From: Emcibacter sp.
GTDB lineage: Bacteria; Pseudomonadota; Alphaproteobacteria; Sphingomonadales; Emcibacteraceae
Assembly: GCA_021774785.1 (NCBI GenBank)
Contig: JAJFIQ010000026.1
Span: forward strand, 620,001-684,000
Direction: 5' to 3'
DNA: 64,000 nt
In this document: piece after piece, positions 8,541-17,702 of the stretch
Layout of the letters: every line of letters starts with the position of its first letter
Numbering within the stretch: the first letter of the stretch is position 1
Notes under the pieces: model-generated
Told to the model about the DNA's origin: nothing
The model's database searches: none
What the model saw: only the letters and a program-made list of their open reading frames with translations
Made by a program: the position numbers and the translations under genes

Positions 8541-9209
8541 TTAATCCATATGTAGAATTACGCCGATTTTGATCACTTGGGTGCTGGGGTCAAAGCGGAA
8601 GCTGTCACCACCATTTATCCAGGTGAGGGCAGAATGTTCTGTTCTGGCATACTCTACCCGAATGGCAATATCTTCCATAATCATAAATTCTAACCCGGCA
8701 CCATAACGGTAGCCGCCTTTGCTTGCTGACTGATCATTAAGGAAGCCTTGGCTGCTGAACTTCATGGAAGTATAGCCGCCCAAACCATAAATCAGGATAT
8801 TTTCCGATACGGTCATACCGATGCGTCCCGTGACATCAAAGGAGAAACCGGCTTTCAGGCCCATTTCAGCCGTGCCATCAGAAATACTTGCCGTGCCACC
8901 ATTAACACCCAGTCCGCCCTCGATACCCACATACATAGGGCCCAAGATATTAGTGCCAATCCCGCCATATAGCACGCCGCCATACCCGGCACTTTCGTCT
9001 ATGGACGAGATGCCGTTGAATATGTTAATTGTCGGCTCAAGTATTTCAAATGTAGCATTTGAAGTAACTTTGGAATAGTTCGCATTAAAGCCAAGATAAA
9101 GACCTTCAAACGGATTACCGTCCAGCCCGGCCTGAGCCTGGTTTGTCATCAGGCTGGTCATAGCCAGAGCAGATGCGCTGAGCAGGGCAATTTTAGATTT
9201 GTTAAACAT
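8541..9209 (-). CDS. Outer-membrane beta-barrel protein
   Basis: From ATG 9209 the protein has 222 residues and begins with a clear signal peptide ending QAQA (about residue 27). The mature part alternates polar and hydrophobic residues. It ends in a strand with terminal aromatic and hydrophobic residues (VIKIGVILHMD), and contains FEGLYLGFNANYSKV and RYGAGLEFMIMEDIAIRVEYARTEH, as in OmpA/OmpX- or porin-family eight-strand barrels. An upstream in-frame ATG at 9338 would add 43 basic residues before the signal peptide and is unlikely. The gene stands alone on the minus strand, convergent with the acyltransferase. Function is unknown; it may be structural or surface-exposed. Confidence 0.8.
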   Translation of the reverse strand: MFNKSKIALLSASALAMTSLMTNQAQAGLDGNPFEGLYLGFNANYSKVTSNATFEILEPTINIFNGISSIDESAGYGGVLYGGIGTNILGPMYVGIEGGLGVNGGTASISDGTAEMGLKAGFSFDVTGRIGMTVSENILIYGLGGYTSMKFSSQGFLNDQSASKGGYRYGAGLEFMIMEDIAIRVEYARTEHSALTWINGGDSFRFDPSTQVIKIGVILHMD

Positions 9210-9389
9210 TACTATTAAGTTTCCCTTTTTTAGATATTTCACTTGGGTGTTATAATCAGGTAGCTGTCTTTTTTTGTTCTTATTACATTTTTTTGCTGTT
9301 CTGGAAACAAGAACTTGACTCTTGGGTAAAATCACCATATTTTCCGCTCGTTATCAAGGATTTGCAGAAGAATTGCGTCCAAGGATGCC

Positions 9390-9419
9390 CACCAGTCAGC
9401 GAAGGTTCGCCCACTGGTG
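9390..9419. other. Strong intergenic hairpin
   Basis: Seven base pairs (9390-9396 with 9413-9419), a 2x2 internal mismatch and an inner GCGA/TCGC stem make a 30-base hairpin. There is no U-run on either side, so it is not a normal intrinsic terminator. It lies in the leader region of ffh, about 220 bases upstream of its start. Confidence 0.5.
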
Positions 9420-9491
9420 CGTTTGTGTTATGTGATTTTTGCAGCCGCTGTGTTTCATGTTGTTATAGATAACGCAGATATAAGACGAATA

Positions 9492-9626
9492 AGAAGACAG
9501 CCTTGAGCGCGTTTCATGGTGTTTGAAGAACACCGGAAACAAAACCAAGAAAGAGAACATAGAAGACAGCCTTGAGCGCGTTTCATGGTGTTTGAAGAAC
9601 ACCGGAAACAAAACCAAGAAAGAGAA
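9492..9626 (+). repeat. Tandem duplicated 66-bp hairpin element in the ffh leader
   Basis: Two identical 66-bp copies (9492-9557 and 9561-9626) are separated by CAT, giving a 69-bp period. Each contains a stem-loop: GTTTC, then GGTGTT, a TGAAG loop, AACACC, and GAAAC. The second copy runs into the ribosome-binding region of ffh and supplies AAGAAAGAG before its ATG at 9636. Perfect identity implies a recent duplication or selection for both copies. It could be a 5'-UTR regulatory structure; the period divisible by three is not coding evidence, since no plausible protein spans it. Confidence 0.75.
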
Positions 9627-9635
9627 TAACTAAAA

Positions 9636-11000
9636 ATGTTTGACAGTTTAAGCGATAAGCTAGGCGGTATATTTGACAAGCTGAAAGGACGCGGCGCTCT
9701 GAAAGAGGGTGACGTCAGGGAAGCTATGCGGGAAGTGCGTATTGCACTGTTGGAGGCCGATGTTGCCCTACCCGTGGTCAAAGATTTCATTGCCAGTGTA
9801 ACAGACCGCGCTGTCGGACAGGAAGTTATGAAGTCCGTCTCCCCCGGTCAGATGGTCGTCAAGATCGTTAATGATCAACTGGTGGAAATGCTGGGCAGTG
9901 ATACGGTCGGTATCAGCCTTGCGGCGGTGGCGCCGGTTCCGATCCTGATGGTTGGTCTGCAGGGTTCCGGTAAAACCACTTCTGCGGCCAAGATTGCCAA
10001 ACGGCTTAAAGAAAAAGAAAATAAAAAAGTCATGATGGCTTCGCTGGACATTTATCGTCCGGCGGCTATGGAGCAACTGAAAGTTCTAGGCCAGCAGATT
10101 GATGTGCCCACCCTGCCGATCATTGAGGGCCAGCTGCCCGTCGATATTGCAAAGCGGGCCATGACGGCGGCCAAGCTACAGGGCATGGATGTTGTGCTGC
10201 TGGATACGGCGGGTCGTCTGCATATTGATCAGACCCTGATGTCAGAGGTAATCGGGGTTCGTAATGCCACCGACCCTCACGAGACATTGCTGGTAGTGGA
10301 TAGTTTGACCGGACAGGATGCGGTCAATGTGGCGCAATCCTTCAGCGACCAGATCGGCATTACCGGTGTGGTTCTGACCCGTATGGATGGTGATGGACGC
10401 GGTGGTGCGGCATTGAGTATGCGGGCCGTTACCGGACAGCCGATCAAACTGGTTGGTATCGGTGAAAAGCTTGAAGACATGGAAGAATTTCATCCCGAAC
10501 GCGTGGCATCACGTATTCTGGGTATGGGCGATGTGGTTTCCCTTGTGGAAAAGGCCGCCGAGACCATTGAGGCCGAAGACGCCGAAAAAATGATCAAAAA
10601 GATGAAGAGGGGCCAGTTCGATTTTGATGATCTGCGGTCCCAGCTTCGTCAGATGAAAAAGTTGGGTGGCATGTCAAGTATTCTGGGCATGTTGCCCGGT
10701 ATCGGCAAGGCGCAGAAACAGATGGCCAGTGCCAATGTTGATGACAATCTCCTGAAACGGCAGGAAGCGATCATCAACAGCATGACACCTCTGGAAAGAG
10801 GCCGTCCTAAATTATTGAACGCGTCGCGCAAGAAAAGAATTGCCGCCGGTTCAGGCTCAACCGTGCAAGAGGTCAACAAGCTGATCAAGATGCAGAAACA
10901 GATGGCGGGTATGATGAAGAAGATGGGTAAAATGGGTGGCAAGGGCATGCCCCTGCCGGGTCAGATACCCCCCGGAATGGAAGGGTTGCTTCCGAAGTAA
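9636..11000 (+). CDS. ffh: Signal recognition particle protein Ffh
   Basis: Ffh binds signal sequences of nascent inner-membrane proteins and, with SRP RNA and FtsY, targets ribosomes to SecYEG or YidC. The 454 residues comprise an N domain (about 1-95), a GTPase G domain with the P-loop GLQGSGKTTSAAK at 108-120, DTAGRL and TRMDGDGRGG, and a methionine-rich M domain from about residue 325. The C-terminus is a run of Met, Gly and Lys. Length is typical. It starts a conserved cluster with rpsP, rimM, trmD and rplS. The leader carries a perfect tandem duplication, which is unusual for this gene. Confidence 0.97.
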   Translation: MFDSLSDKLGGIFDKLKGRGALKEGDVREAMREVRIALLEADVALPVVKDFIASVTDRAVGQEVMKSVSPGQMVVKIVNDQLVEMLGSDTVGISLAAVAPVPILMVGLQGSGKTTSAAKIAKRLKEKENKKVMMASLDIYRPAAMEQLKVLGQQIDVPTLPIIEGQLPVDIAKRAMTAAKLQGMDVVLLDTAGRLHIDQTLMSEVIGVRNATDPHETLLVVDSLTGQDAVNVAQSFSDQIGITGVVLTRMDGDGRGGAALSMRAVTGQPIKLVGIGEKLEDMEEFHPERVASRILGMGDVVSLVEKAAETIEAEDAEKMIKKMKRGQFDFDDLRSQLRQMKKLGGMSSILGMLPGIGKAQKQMASANVDDNLLKRQEAIINSMTPLERGRPKLLNASRKKRIAAGSGSTVQEVNKLIKMQKQMAGMMKKMGKMGGKGMPLPGQIPPGMEGLLPK

Positions 11001-11069
11001 ATTTAACTCGGGGAATAATTCCTCATAAATTAAAAACGATGTATTTAAACAAAGAAAGGATTAGCCGGA

Positions 11070-11465
11070 ATGGCTGTTAAAATTAGATTGGCTCGTGGGG
11101 GCGCAAAGAAACGCCCTTATTACCGTATTGTTGTTGCCGATGTGCGTTCACCGCGCGATGGTCGTTATATTGAGAAAGTGGGAACCCATAACCCGCTTCT
11201 GCCAAAAGATCACGAAGACCGTGTTAATCTGGTCGAAGACCGGATTAAATATTGGCTGGAACAGGGCGCACAGCCTACTGACCGTGTAGCCCGTTTTCTG
11301 GATGCGGCCGGCCTGTACAAGCGTGAAGCCAGCAATAACCCTAACAAAGCCAAGGCAGGTGCCAAGGCTCTGGAACGTGTTGAAGAGAAAAAAGCCAAAG
11401 CTGAAGCTGCTGCGGCACCCGCTCCTGTTGAAGAAGCGCCAGCCGAAGAAACTGCCGAGGCCTAA
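11070..11465 (+). CDS. rpsP: Small-subunit ribosomal protein bS16
   Basis: The N-terminal 80 residues are canonical bS16: [24 protein letters not shown], then [14 protein letters not shown] and [24 protein letters not shown]. bS16 helps fold the body of the 30S subunit. The C-terminal extension, about 35-40 residues rich in Ala, Glu and Pro, is common in alphaproteobacteria and brings the total to 131. AAAGGA lies upstream of the ATG. It is followed 12 bases later by rimM, whose product binds the 30S subunit during maturation. Confidence 0.97.
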   Translation: MAVKIRLARGGAKKRPYYRIVVADVRSPRDGRYIEKVGTHNPLLPKDHEDRVNLVEDRIKYWLEQGAQPTDRVARFLDAAGLYKREASNNPNKAKAGAKALERVEEKKAKAEAAAAPAPVEEAPAEETAEA

Positions 11466-11477
11466 GGACGTAAGCTC

Positions 11478-12077
11478 ATGTCGCGACCTCAATATGTGCA
11501 TTCCCGACGTGAAGAACCCGAGATTGGTCCTGAATGGATTTCAATCGGGGTGATCGTTGGTGCTGTCGGGGTCAAAGGGGCTACACGCCTAAAGGTCTTT
11601 ACTGATGATCTGGAAACGTTGCTGGCACAGGGGGCTGTTACCATCTTCCCTGATCTTCATAGCCGGGGCGAGCAGCGTGATGTCAAGCTGATGCATAAAA
11701 TCAAGGTGGGCTATGCCTGCCAGATTTCAGGTGTCAGTGATCGGGATCAGGCAGAAGGCTTAAAAGGTGTGAAGCTTTATGTGTCGCGGGATAATTTGCC
11801 TAATATTGAAGAAGAAGGCAGTTATTATTACGAAGACATGGAAGGCCTTATCGCCCGCGAATTGGATGGCAAGCCCTTCGGTGTGGTTCAGGCCATTTAT
11901 AATTTCGGTGCCGGAGATTTGTTGGAGGTGAAACTGGATGATGTTCAGAATAGCCCCGCATCCGGTACAAAGATGTACCCCTTTCGGGACGCTATTGTTC
12001 CGGAAGTGAATATTGATGGTGGGTTTCTGGTGATTGATCGCGCTGCTTACGGCGAAGATCAGGAAGACGATGACTGA
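11478..12077 (+). CDS. rimM: Ribosome maturation factor RimM
   Basis: RimM assists late assembly of the 30S head, acting with bS19. The 199-residue protein has an N-terminal RimM beta-barrel ([24 protein letters not shown]) and a C-terminal PRC-barrel ([36 protein letters not shown]), in the usual order. It ends in an acidic tail. Its stop overlaps the trmD start by eight bases, so the two are likely translationally coupled. Confidence 0.95.
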   Translation: MSRPQYVHSRREEPEIGPEWISIGVIVGAVGVKGATRLKVFTDDLETLLAQGAVTIFPDLHSRGEQRDVKLMHKIKVGYACQISGVSDRDQAEGLKGVKLYVSRDNLPNIEEEGSYYYEDMEGLIARELDGKPFGVVQAIYNFGAGDLLEVKLDDVQNSPASGTKMYPFRDAIVPEVNIDGGFLVIDRAAYGEDQEDDD

Positions 12078-12789
12078 GTCGGTCTGGACAGCACAGGTCT
12101 TGACCCTTCACCCGGAAATGTTTCCGGGGCCGCTCGGTGTCTCGCTTGCGGGCAAGGCATTGGACAAGGGGCTATGGGCCATGAATGTGACCCAGATCAG
12201 GGACTATGCGACCGATAAACATCGCAATGTGGACGATACGCCGTCAGGCGGTGGTCCGGGCATGGTGATGCGGGCCGATGTTCTGGCGGCTGCCATAGAC
12301 GATGTGAGCTGTGATGGTAAAAATAGTGATGAATGGCCTTTGGTCTATTTATCACCGCGAGGCAAAAGACTGGATCGGGATTTGATCCGGGAATTTGCCG
12401 GCAAAAAAGGTATAACGCTTCTTTGTGGCCGGTTTGAGGGCGTAGATGAGCGGGTTCTGGAAGCACGGAATATACAAGAGGTCAGCCTCGGTGATTTTGT
12501 GCTTTCCGGCGGGGAATTGGCGGCCATGGCATTAGTGGATGCGGTGGTGCGGACTATCCCCGGGGTGATCGGTGATGCGGACACCCTGACTGAAGAGAGT
12601 TTTGAAGTGGGATTGCTTGAATATCCCCACTATACCCGACCCAAGGTTTGGGAAGGGAGAGAGATACCGGAAGTGCTGCAATCGGGGCACCATGGCAAAA
12701 TAAAGGAATGGCGGACGGGCCAGTCAGAAAAGCTGACCAAGACACGTCGTCCAGACCTTTGGGAAAAGTATATTCGTCCCCAGAAATGA
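12070..12789 (+). CDS. trmD: tRNA (guanine-N1-)-methyltransferase TrmD
   Basis: TrmD uses S-adenosylmethionine to methylate G37 next to the anticodon, preventing +1 frameshifting. The ATG at 12070 gives 239 residues and has AGGAAG upstream at 12061-12066. An in-frame ATG at 12034 lies within rimM and adds a non-conserved prefix. Family landmarks are [52 protein letters not shown] and YPHYTRP, which together build the SPOUT trefoil-knot cofactor site. Confidence 0.96.
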   Translation: MTESVWTAQVLTLHPEMFPGPLGVSLAGKALDKGLWAMNVTQIRDYATDKHRNVDDTPSGGGPGMVMRADVLAAAIDDVSCDGKNSDEWPLVYLSPRGKRLDRDLIREFAGKKGITLLCGRFEGVDERVLEARNIQEVSLGDFVLSGGELAAMALVDAVVRTIPGVIGDADTLTEESFEVGLLEYPHYTRPKVWEGREIPEVLQSGHHGKIKEWRTGQSEKLTKTRRPDLWEKYIRPQK

Positions 12790-12870
12790 GGATGTAAATG
12801 ATGCGAAATAAAGATGTTGGAATTTAAAGACCCTTGCTATATAAGCGGGTCAGCGAAAAGAGAGACTGTT

Positions 12871-13287
12871 ATGAATATTGTAGAAAAATTTGAAAAAGAG
12901 CAGATTGCCAAGCTCACAGACGGTAAGGAAATACCTGAGTTTGCGGCTGGTGATACTTTGCGGGTTAACGTGAAAGTTATCGAAGGTACACGTGAGCGTA
13001 TTCAGGCCTATGAAGGGGTTTGCATTGCACGCTCCAACCGGGCGTTGAATTCATCCTTCACGGTCCGTAAAATTTCTTACGGTGAAGGGGTTGAGCGTGT
13101 CTTCCCATTATATTCACCAAATGTGGATAGCATTGAAGTTATCCGTCGTGGTAAAGTACGGCGTGCGAAACTCTACTATCTTCGTCCTCTACGCGGCAAG
13201 AAAGCCCGTATTGCGGAAAGAAAAGACTGGATGAAAAAACCAACGGCGACAACAACTGAGGCAATTACCACCTCAGAGGAAGCCTGA
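12871..13287 (+). CDS. rplS: Large-subunit ribosomal protein bL19
   Basis: bL19 lies at the 30S-50S interface. The ATG at 12871 ([15 protein letters not shown]) gives 138 residues and the conserved core [45 protein letters not shown] and [14 protein letters not shown]. The ATG at 12814 would add 19 non-conserved residues. The C-terminus has a Thr/Glu-rich tail of about 20 residues. A strong intrinsic terminator follows at 13342-13373, closing the ffh-rpsP-rimM-trmD-rplS unit. Confidence 0.96.
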   Translation: MNIVEKFEKEQIAKLTDGKEIPEFAAGDTLRVNVKVIEGTRERIQAYEGVCIARSNRALNSSFTVRKISYGEGVERVFPLYSPNVDSIEVIRRGKVRRAKLYYLRPLRGKKARIAERKDWMKKPTATTTEAITTSEEA

Positions 13288-13341
13288 TCGACTTAAGTTT
13301 TAAGAAAATCCGGGCTTTAATACAAGAGCCCTAAAAAGAAC

Positions 13342-13373
13342 AAGGGGCTCGACTTATAACGAGCCCCTTTTTT
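13342..13373 (+). terminator. Intrinsic terminator after rplS
   Basis: A 10-bp G+C-rich stem (13342-13351 with 13360-13369) and an eight-base loop are followed by T residues to 13373. This is the clearest intrinsic terminator of the window. It separates the ribosomal cluster from the leucine genes; leuC starts 15 bases later, so leuC must have its own promoter overlapping this region or depend on read-through. Confidence 0.9.
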
Positions 13374-13387
13374 ATTATGGATATTTT

Positions 13388-14797
13388 ATGGCCAAAACTT
13401 TATATGACAAATTATGGCAAAGTCACATTGTTGAACAGCAGGATGACGGCAACTGCCTGATTTATATTGATCGTCAGATCATTCATGAGGTTACTAGCCC
13501 CCAAGCCTTTGAAGGACTGCGGGCGGCGGGCCGGAAATTGGCTCACCCTGATGCCATGCTGGCGGTGCCTGATCATAATGTACCAACCAGTGCCGACCGG
13601 GCCACAGCGGTCAATGCCAAGGATAGCCAGATTCAACTGGATACATTAGCTGAGAACTGCGCGGAATTTGGGGTGAACTATATTCCTATGCTGGATGCCC
13701 GACAGGGTATTGTTCATATCGTGGGGCCTGAACAGGGCTTTACCCAACCCGGAATGACCATTGTTTGCGGTGACAGCCATACCTCTACCCACGGTGCTTT
13801 TGGCGCCTTGGCCTTTGGTATCGGAACTTCCGAGGTCGAGCATGTCATGGCGACACAAACGCTGGTGCTGAAGCGTCAGAAGAATATGCGTATTGATGTG
13901 GACGGTGTTGTTGCTGCGGGAATCACGGCCAAAGATATTGCCCTTGCCATCATTGGCGAGATCGGCACAGCCGGTGGCACGGGATATGTCATTGAATTTA
14001 CGGGCTCGGCCATACGTGACCTTTCCATGGAAGGGCGCATGACCCTATGTAATATGTCCATTGAGGCTGGGGCGCGGTCTGGTCTGGTGGCCCCCGATCA
14101 GGTGACCTATGATTATGTCATGGGTCGGCCACAGGCACCTAAAGGTGCGGCCTTTGAACAGGCGGTTGCTTATTGGAATACACTCGTTACGGACGACGGT
14201 TCCCTATATGACAAGGAAATTTACCTGAAGGCCGAAGATATTGCACCACAGGTTACCTGGGGAACCAGTCCGGAAAATGTTTTGCCGATCACAGGCGTTG
14301 TACCGAATCCCGATGACGTGCGGGATGCGGAACGCAAAATCGCCATGCAGCGGGCCTTGGACTATATGGGGCTTGATGCTGGGACAAAATTACAGGATGT
14401 AACCATTGAACGGGTGTTTATTGGTTCCTGTACCAATGGCCGGATAGAAGATTTCCGCGCCGTGGCAGAGGTGGTTAAAGGGAAAAGGGTCCATGCTAAT
14501 GTGGTGGCTTGGGCGGTACCGGGGTCGGGACTGGTTAAACTACAGGCCGAAGAAGAAGGGCTGGATCAGGTTTTAATTGATGCCGGCTTTGACTGGCGCG
14601 AGCCGGGATGCTCAATGTGTCTGGCTATGAATGCGGACAAATTGGGGCCGCATGAGCGCTGTGCCTCTACTTCCAACCGTAATTTTGAGGGTCGGCAGGG
14701 GCCGAAAGGTCGTACTCATCTGATGTCACCCGCCATGGCGGCGGCGGCGGCTTTAACCGGTCATTTGACCGATATAAGGAGCTTTGAGCATGGATAA
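13388..14797 (+). CDS. leuC: 3-isopropylmalate dehydratase large subunit
   Basis: With LeuD, LeuC isomerises 2-isopropylmalate to 3-isopropylmalate in leucine synthesis using a 4Fe-4S cluster. The 469-residue length is standard. Visible motifs include [28 protein letters not shown], split by family alignments into substrate and cluster segments, the cluster cysteine in [14 protein letters not shown] and the pair in [10 protein letters not shown]. The gene ends 8 bases inside leuD. No leuA is in the window. Confidence 0.97.
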   Translation: MAKTLYDKLWQSHIVEQQDDGNCLIYIDRQIIHEVTSPQAFEGLRAAGRKLAHPDAMLAVPDHNVPTSADRATAVNAKDSQIQLDTLAENCAEFGVNYIPMLDARQGIVHIVGPEQGFTQPGMTIVCGDSHTSTHGAFGALAFGIGTSEVEHVMATQTLVLKRQKNMRIDVDGVVAAGITAKDIALAIIGEIGTAGGTGYVIEFTGSAIRDLSMEGRMTLCNMSIEAGARSGLVAPDQVTYDYVMGRPQAPKGAAFEQAVAYWNTLVTDDGSLYDKEIYLKAEDIAPQVTWGTSPENVLPITGVVPNPDDVRDAERKIAMQRALDYMGLDAGTKLQDVTIERVFIGSCTNGRIEDFRAVAEVVKGKRVHANVVAWAVPGSGLVKLQAEEEGLDQVLIDAGFDWREPGCSMCLAMNADKLGPHERCASTSNRNFEGRQGPKGRTHLMSPAMAAAAALTGHLTDIRSFEHG

Positions 14798-15404
14798 GTT
14801 CACAAAATTAAGCGCGGTAGCAGCCCCCCTGCCTATGCCCAATATTGATACCGACATGATTATCCCCCAGAAGCATCTGAAAACCATCAAGCGTACGGGT
14901 CTTGGGAAATTTTCTTTTTCCAATATCCGTTATCATGATGACGGGTCGGAGCGGGAAGATTTTGTCCTTAATCAGACGGCTTACCGGAATGCAGAAATTC
15001 TGGTGACGGGGGAGAATTTCGGCTGCGGTTCCAGCCGCGAGCATGCGCCTTGGGCCTTGAAGGATTTCGGCATTAAATGTATCATTGCACCAAGTTTTGC
15101 CGATATATTTTACGGCAATTGTTTCAAGAATGGAATCCTGCCCATAATATTGCCGCAGGCGGTCATTGACCTGTTGCTGGATGATGCGAGCCGGGGGGCC
15201 AATGCCATCATTACCGTTGACCTTGAACGCCAAGAAATCTCCGGTCCGGACGGTGGCAAAATATCTTTTGAAGTTGACCCTTACCGGCGTCATTGTCTGC
15301 TTAATGGGTTGGATGATATTGGTCTGACACTGGAAAAGAAAGACGTTATTCAGGATTTTGAAGCGAAAAAGAGATTAAGCCAACCTTGGTTATTTAAGGA
15401 TTAG
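14790..15404 (+). CDS. leuD: 3-isopropylmalate dehydratase small subunit
   Basis: LeuD is the swivelling small subunit that closes the LeuC active site. The 204-residue protein has the expected [34 protein letters not shown] and [21 protein letters not shown] segments. ATG 14790 is chosen because AAGGAG (14776-14781) lies eight bases upstream; a TTG at 14784 is too close to it. The 8-bp overlap with leuC suggests coupled translation of the two subunits. Confidence 0.96.
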   Translation: MDKFTKLSAVAAPLPMPNIDTDMIIPQKHLKTIKRTGLGKFSFSNIRYHDDGSEREDFVLNQTAYRNAEILVTGENFGCGSSREHAPWALKDFGIKCIIAPSFADIFYGNCFKNGILPIILPQAVIDLLLDDASRGANAIITVDLERQEISGPDGGKISFEVDPYRRHCLLNGLDDIGLTLEKKDVIQDFEAKKRLSQPWLFKD

Positions 15405-15408
15405 AAAT

Positions 15409-16506
15409 ATGAGTAAAGAACACTCACTTTTGATATTGCCGGGGGATGGGATCGGGCCGGAAATTATGGCACAGGCCCGCCGTATCATTGACTGGTTAGG
15501 CGCAAACCGTGGTCTGAATTTCACCGTTCATGAGGATCATGTGGGCGGGGCGGCCTATGATGCCTACGGTAAACCCTTGTCAGATGGCGCGCTCGCGCTT
15601 GCCAAACAAGTGGACGCCGTATTACTCGGTGCTGTTGGCGGGCCGAAATGGGACGGAGTTGATTATGACAAACGCCCGGAAGCCGGACTGCTGATCCTGC
15701 GGAAGGAACTGGAGCTGTTCGCCAATCTGCGCCCGGCCATTTGTTTCGATGCGCTGGTGGATGCGTCCAGCCTGAAGCCTGAACTGGTCAGTGGCCTTGA
15801 TATTATGATCGTGCGGGAACTTACCGGCGGTGTGTATTTTGGTGAACCGCGCGGCATTGAAGAATTAGAAAACGGCGAACGCCGGGGCGTTAATACGCAG
15901 GTCTATACCACATCGGAGATTCACCGAATTGCCCATGTGGCCTTTGATATGGCAGGCAAGCGGGCTGGTCGGGTAACGTCATCGGAAAAAGCCAATGTCA
16001 TGGAAAGCGGTCTTTTGTGGCGGGAAGAAGTGACCAAGGTTGCAGAAAATTATCCTGATATTGCACTTGATCACATGCTGGCTGACAGCTGTGCCATGCA
16101 ACTGGTGCGGGCGCCAAAACAGTTTGATGTGATCGTGACCGATAATTTATTCGGTGATCTTCTGAGCGATGTGGCTGCCATGCTGACAGGCTCATTGGGC
16201 ATGCTGCCTTCAGCGGCACTGGGTGTCAAAGGGGGATGCGCCATGTATGAGCCGGTTCACGGCAGTGCGCCGGATATTGCCGGACAGGGATTAGCCAACC
16301 CCATAGCCACTATTCTGAGCCTCGCCATGGCCCTGCGCTATACTTATGACTGTAGTGCGGAAGCGCAGCTTATTGAGGGTGCGGTGCAAAAGGTGCTAGA
16401 AGGCGGGCTGCGTACGGCGGATATTATGCAGCCGGGCAAGGCTAAAGTTTCAACCTCCGTAATGGGGGACAGTATTTTAAGGGCTATGGACAGTCTGAAC
16501 ACATAA
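15409..16506 (+). CDS. leuB: 3-isopropylmalate dehydrogenase
   Basis: LeuB oxidatively decarboxylates 3-isopropylmalate to 2-oxoisocaproate with NAD+. The 365-residue protein has the isocitrate/isopropylmalate dehydrogenase pattern: [11 protein letters not shown] near the N-terminus, [29 protein letters not shown], the metal-binding signature [27 protein letters not shown] and [18 protein letters not shown]. It begins four bases after leuD, in one operon, and asd follows 18 bases later. Confidence 0.97.
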   Translation: MSKEHSLLILPGDGIGPEIMAQARRIIDWLGANRGLNFTVHEDHVGGAAYDAYGKPLSDGALALAKQVDAVLLGAVGGPKWDGVDYDKRPEAGLLILRKELELFANLRPAICFDALVDASSLKPELVSGLDIMIVRELTGGVYFGEPRGIEELENGERRGVNTQVYTTSEIHRIAHVAFDMAGKRAGRVTSSEKANVMESGLLWREEVTKVAENYPDIALDHMLADSCAMQLVRAPKQFDVIVTDNLFGDLLSDVAAMLTGSLGMLPSAALGVKGGCAMYEPVHGSAPDIAGQGLANPIATILSLAMALRYTYDCSAEAQLIEGAVQKVLEGGLRTADIMQPGKAKVSTSVMGDSILRAMDSLNT

Positions 16507-16524
16507 AGAATTTGGAGTTAAAAA

Positions 16525-17544
16525 ATGTCGTATAAAGTTGCCGTTGTGGGCGCGACCGGAAATGTTGGCCGGGAAATGTTGAATATATTGGCGGAACGTC
16601 AGTTTCCGGTTTCGCAAGTCGTGCCATTGGCCTCGCGTCGTTCACTGGGTCAGGAGGTTACCTTCGGAGACAAGACCATAAAGACAAAATGTCTTGATGA
16701 TTATGATTTTTCAGACACTGATATTGCCCTGATGTCTGCGGGTGGCGCCATTTCCAAAAAATGGGGTGAGAAGGTCGGCGCACAAGGCTGTGTCGTGATT
16801 GATAACAGCTCCCACTTCCGCATGGACCCGGATGTACCATTAATCGTGCCGGAAGTGAACGGAGACGCGCTTGCAGGCTATACCAAGAAGAATATTATCG
16901 CCAACCCCAACTGTTCCACGGCACAGATGATGGTTGCTCTAAAGCCGCTTCATGATTATGCCGAAATCAAGCGTGTTGTGGTGTCAACCTATCAGTCTGT
17001 TTCCGGTAGCGGCAAGGCCGCCATGGATGAGCTATGGTCACAAACACGGGCGATTTATGTCAATGATCCCATTGAGCCCGATGTTTATCCAAAACAGATC
17101 GCCTTTAATGTGATCCCGCATATCGATGTCTTTATGGACAGCGGCGACACCAAGGAAGAATGGAAAATGGTCGCGGAGACGGCAAAAATCCTCGACCCGG
17201 ATATTCGGGTGACCGCTACTTGCGTTCGGGTTCCCGTATTCCTCTGCCATGCGGAATCCATTAATATAGAATTTGCAAAGCCGGTGGATGAGGAAGAAAT
17301 TCGTGAAATTTTGCGCACCGCGCCCGGTCTTATGGTTGTGGACAAGCGAGAGGATGGCGGTTATGTGACGCCTGTTGACTGTGCCGGAGATTTTGCCACC
17401 TATGTCAGCCGTATACGTCGTGATACAACGGTGAAGAACGGTATTAATCTATGGTGCGTTTCCGATAACCTTCTGAAAGGTGCAGCTTTGAATGCGATTC
17501 AGATCGCAGAGAAGCTGTGTAACGATTATCTGAAAAAAGCATAA
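16525..17544 (+). CDS. asd: Aspartate-semialdehyde dehydrogenase
   Basis: Asd reduces aspartyl phosphate to aspartate semialdehyde, the branch point to lysine/diaminopimelate, methionine and threonine. The 339-residue protein has the NADP-binding start VAVVGATGNVGREML, the catalytic cysteine in NPNCSTAQMM (Cys130), the SVSGSGKAAMDEL loop and a conserved CVRVPV..CH region. It is last in leuCDB-asd and is closed by a terminator at 17588-17623. GGAG lies upstream of the ATG. Confidence 0.97.
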   Translation: MSYKVAVVGATGNVGREMLNILAERQFPVSQVVPLASRRSLGQEVTFGDKTIKTKCLDDYDFSDTDIALMSAGGAISKKWGEKVGAQGCVVIDNSSHFRMDPDVPLIVPEVNGDALAGYTKKNIIANPNCSTAQMMVALKPLHDYAEIKRVVVSTYQSVSGSGKAAMDELWSQTRAIYVNDPIEPDVYPKQIAFNVIPHIDVFMDSGDTKEEWKMVAETAKILDPDIRVTATCVRVPVFLCHAESINIEFAKPVDEEEIREILRTAPGLMVVDKREDGGYVTPVDCAGDFATYVSRIRRDTTVKNGINLWCVSDNLLKGAALNAIQIAEKLCNDYLKKA

Positions 17545-17587
17545 TCGAATATTCTGAATTAGGGGGGCTGATCAGAAGATAATTTTG

Positions 17588-17623
17588 AAAAGAGATAGGT
17601 GTTTTCATCTATCTCTTTTTTTT
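17588..17623 (+). terminator. Intrinsic terminator after asd
   Basis: An 11-bp stem (17588-17598 with 17609-17619) and a 10-base loop run directly into a T-tract ending at 17623. It separates the leu-asd operon from the peptidase genes. Confidence 0.88.
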
Positions 17624-17702
17624 GTCACTTCATCGTATTTTAGGCATGACAATTCCTGCGTATTTGTTAACGTCGTTCCCAAAATTGTATCGGAGTATCA
17701 AA

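Larger units (their letters stand above)
9210..9635. other. Gene-free divergent region between the outer-membrane protein gene and ffh
   Basis: No supported ORF lies in these 426 bases. Short minus-strand reading frames over 9396-9790 are products of the tandem repeat. The segment contains the hairpin at 9390-9419 and the duplicated 66-bp element at 9492-9626, the last copy ending nine bases before the ffh start codon. An AAGAAAGAG ribosome-binding stretch lies at the end of the second copy. No SRP RNA signature such as the GGAA-tetraloop domain was found here. Confidence 0.6.

Noticed and set aside
9396-9790. Minus-strand reading frames containing a repeated peptide
   Set aside because: The peptide repeat is only the translation of the 66-bp DNA duplication. 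The frames overlap ffh and have no ribosome-binding site or family resemblance.
17622-17645. TTG 17622 as the start of the DUF885 gene
   Set aside because: It lies in the T-tract of the asd terminator and would add a prefix before an already complete signal peptide. There is no ribosome-binding site.
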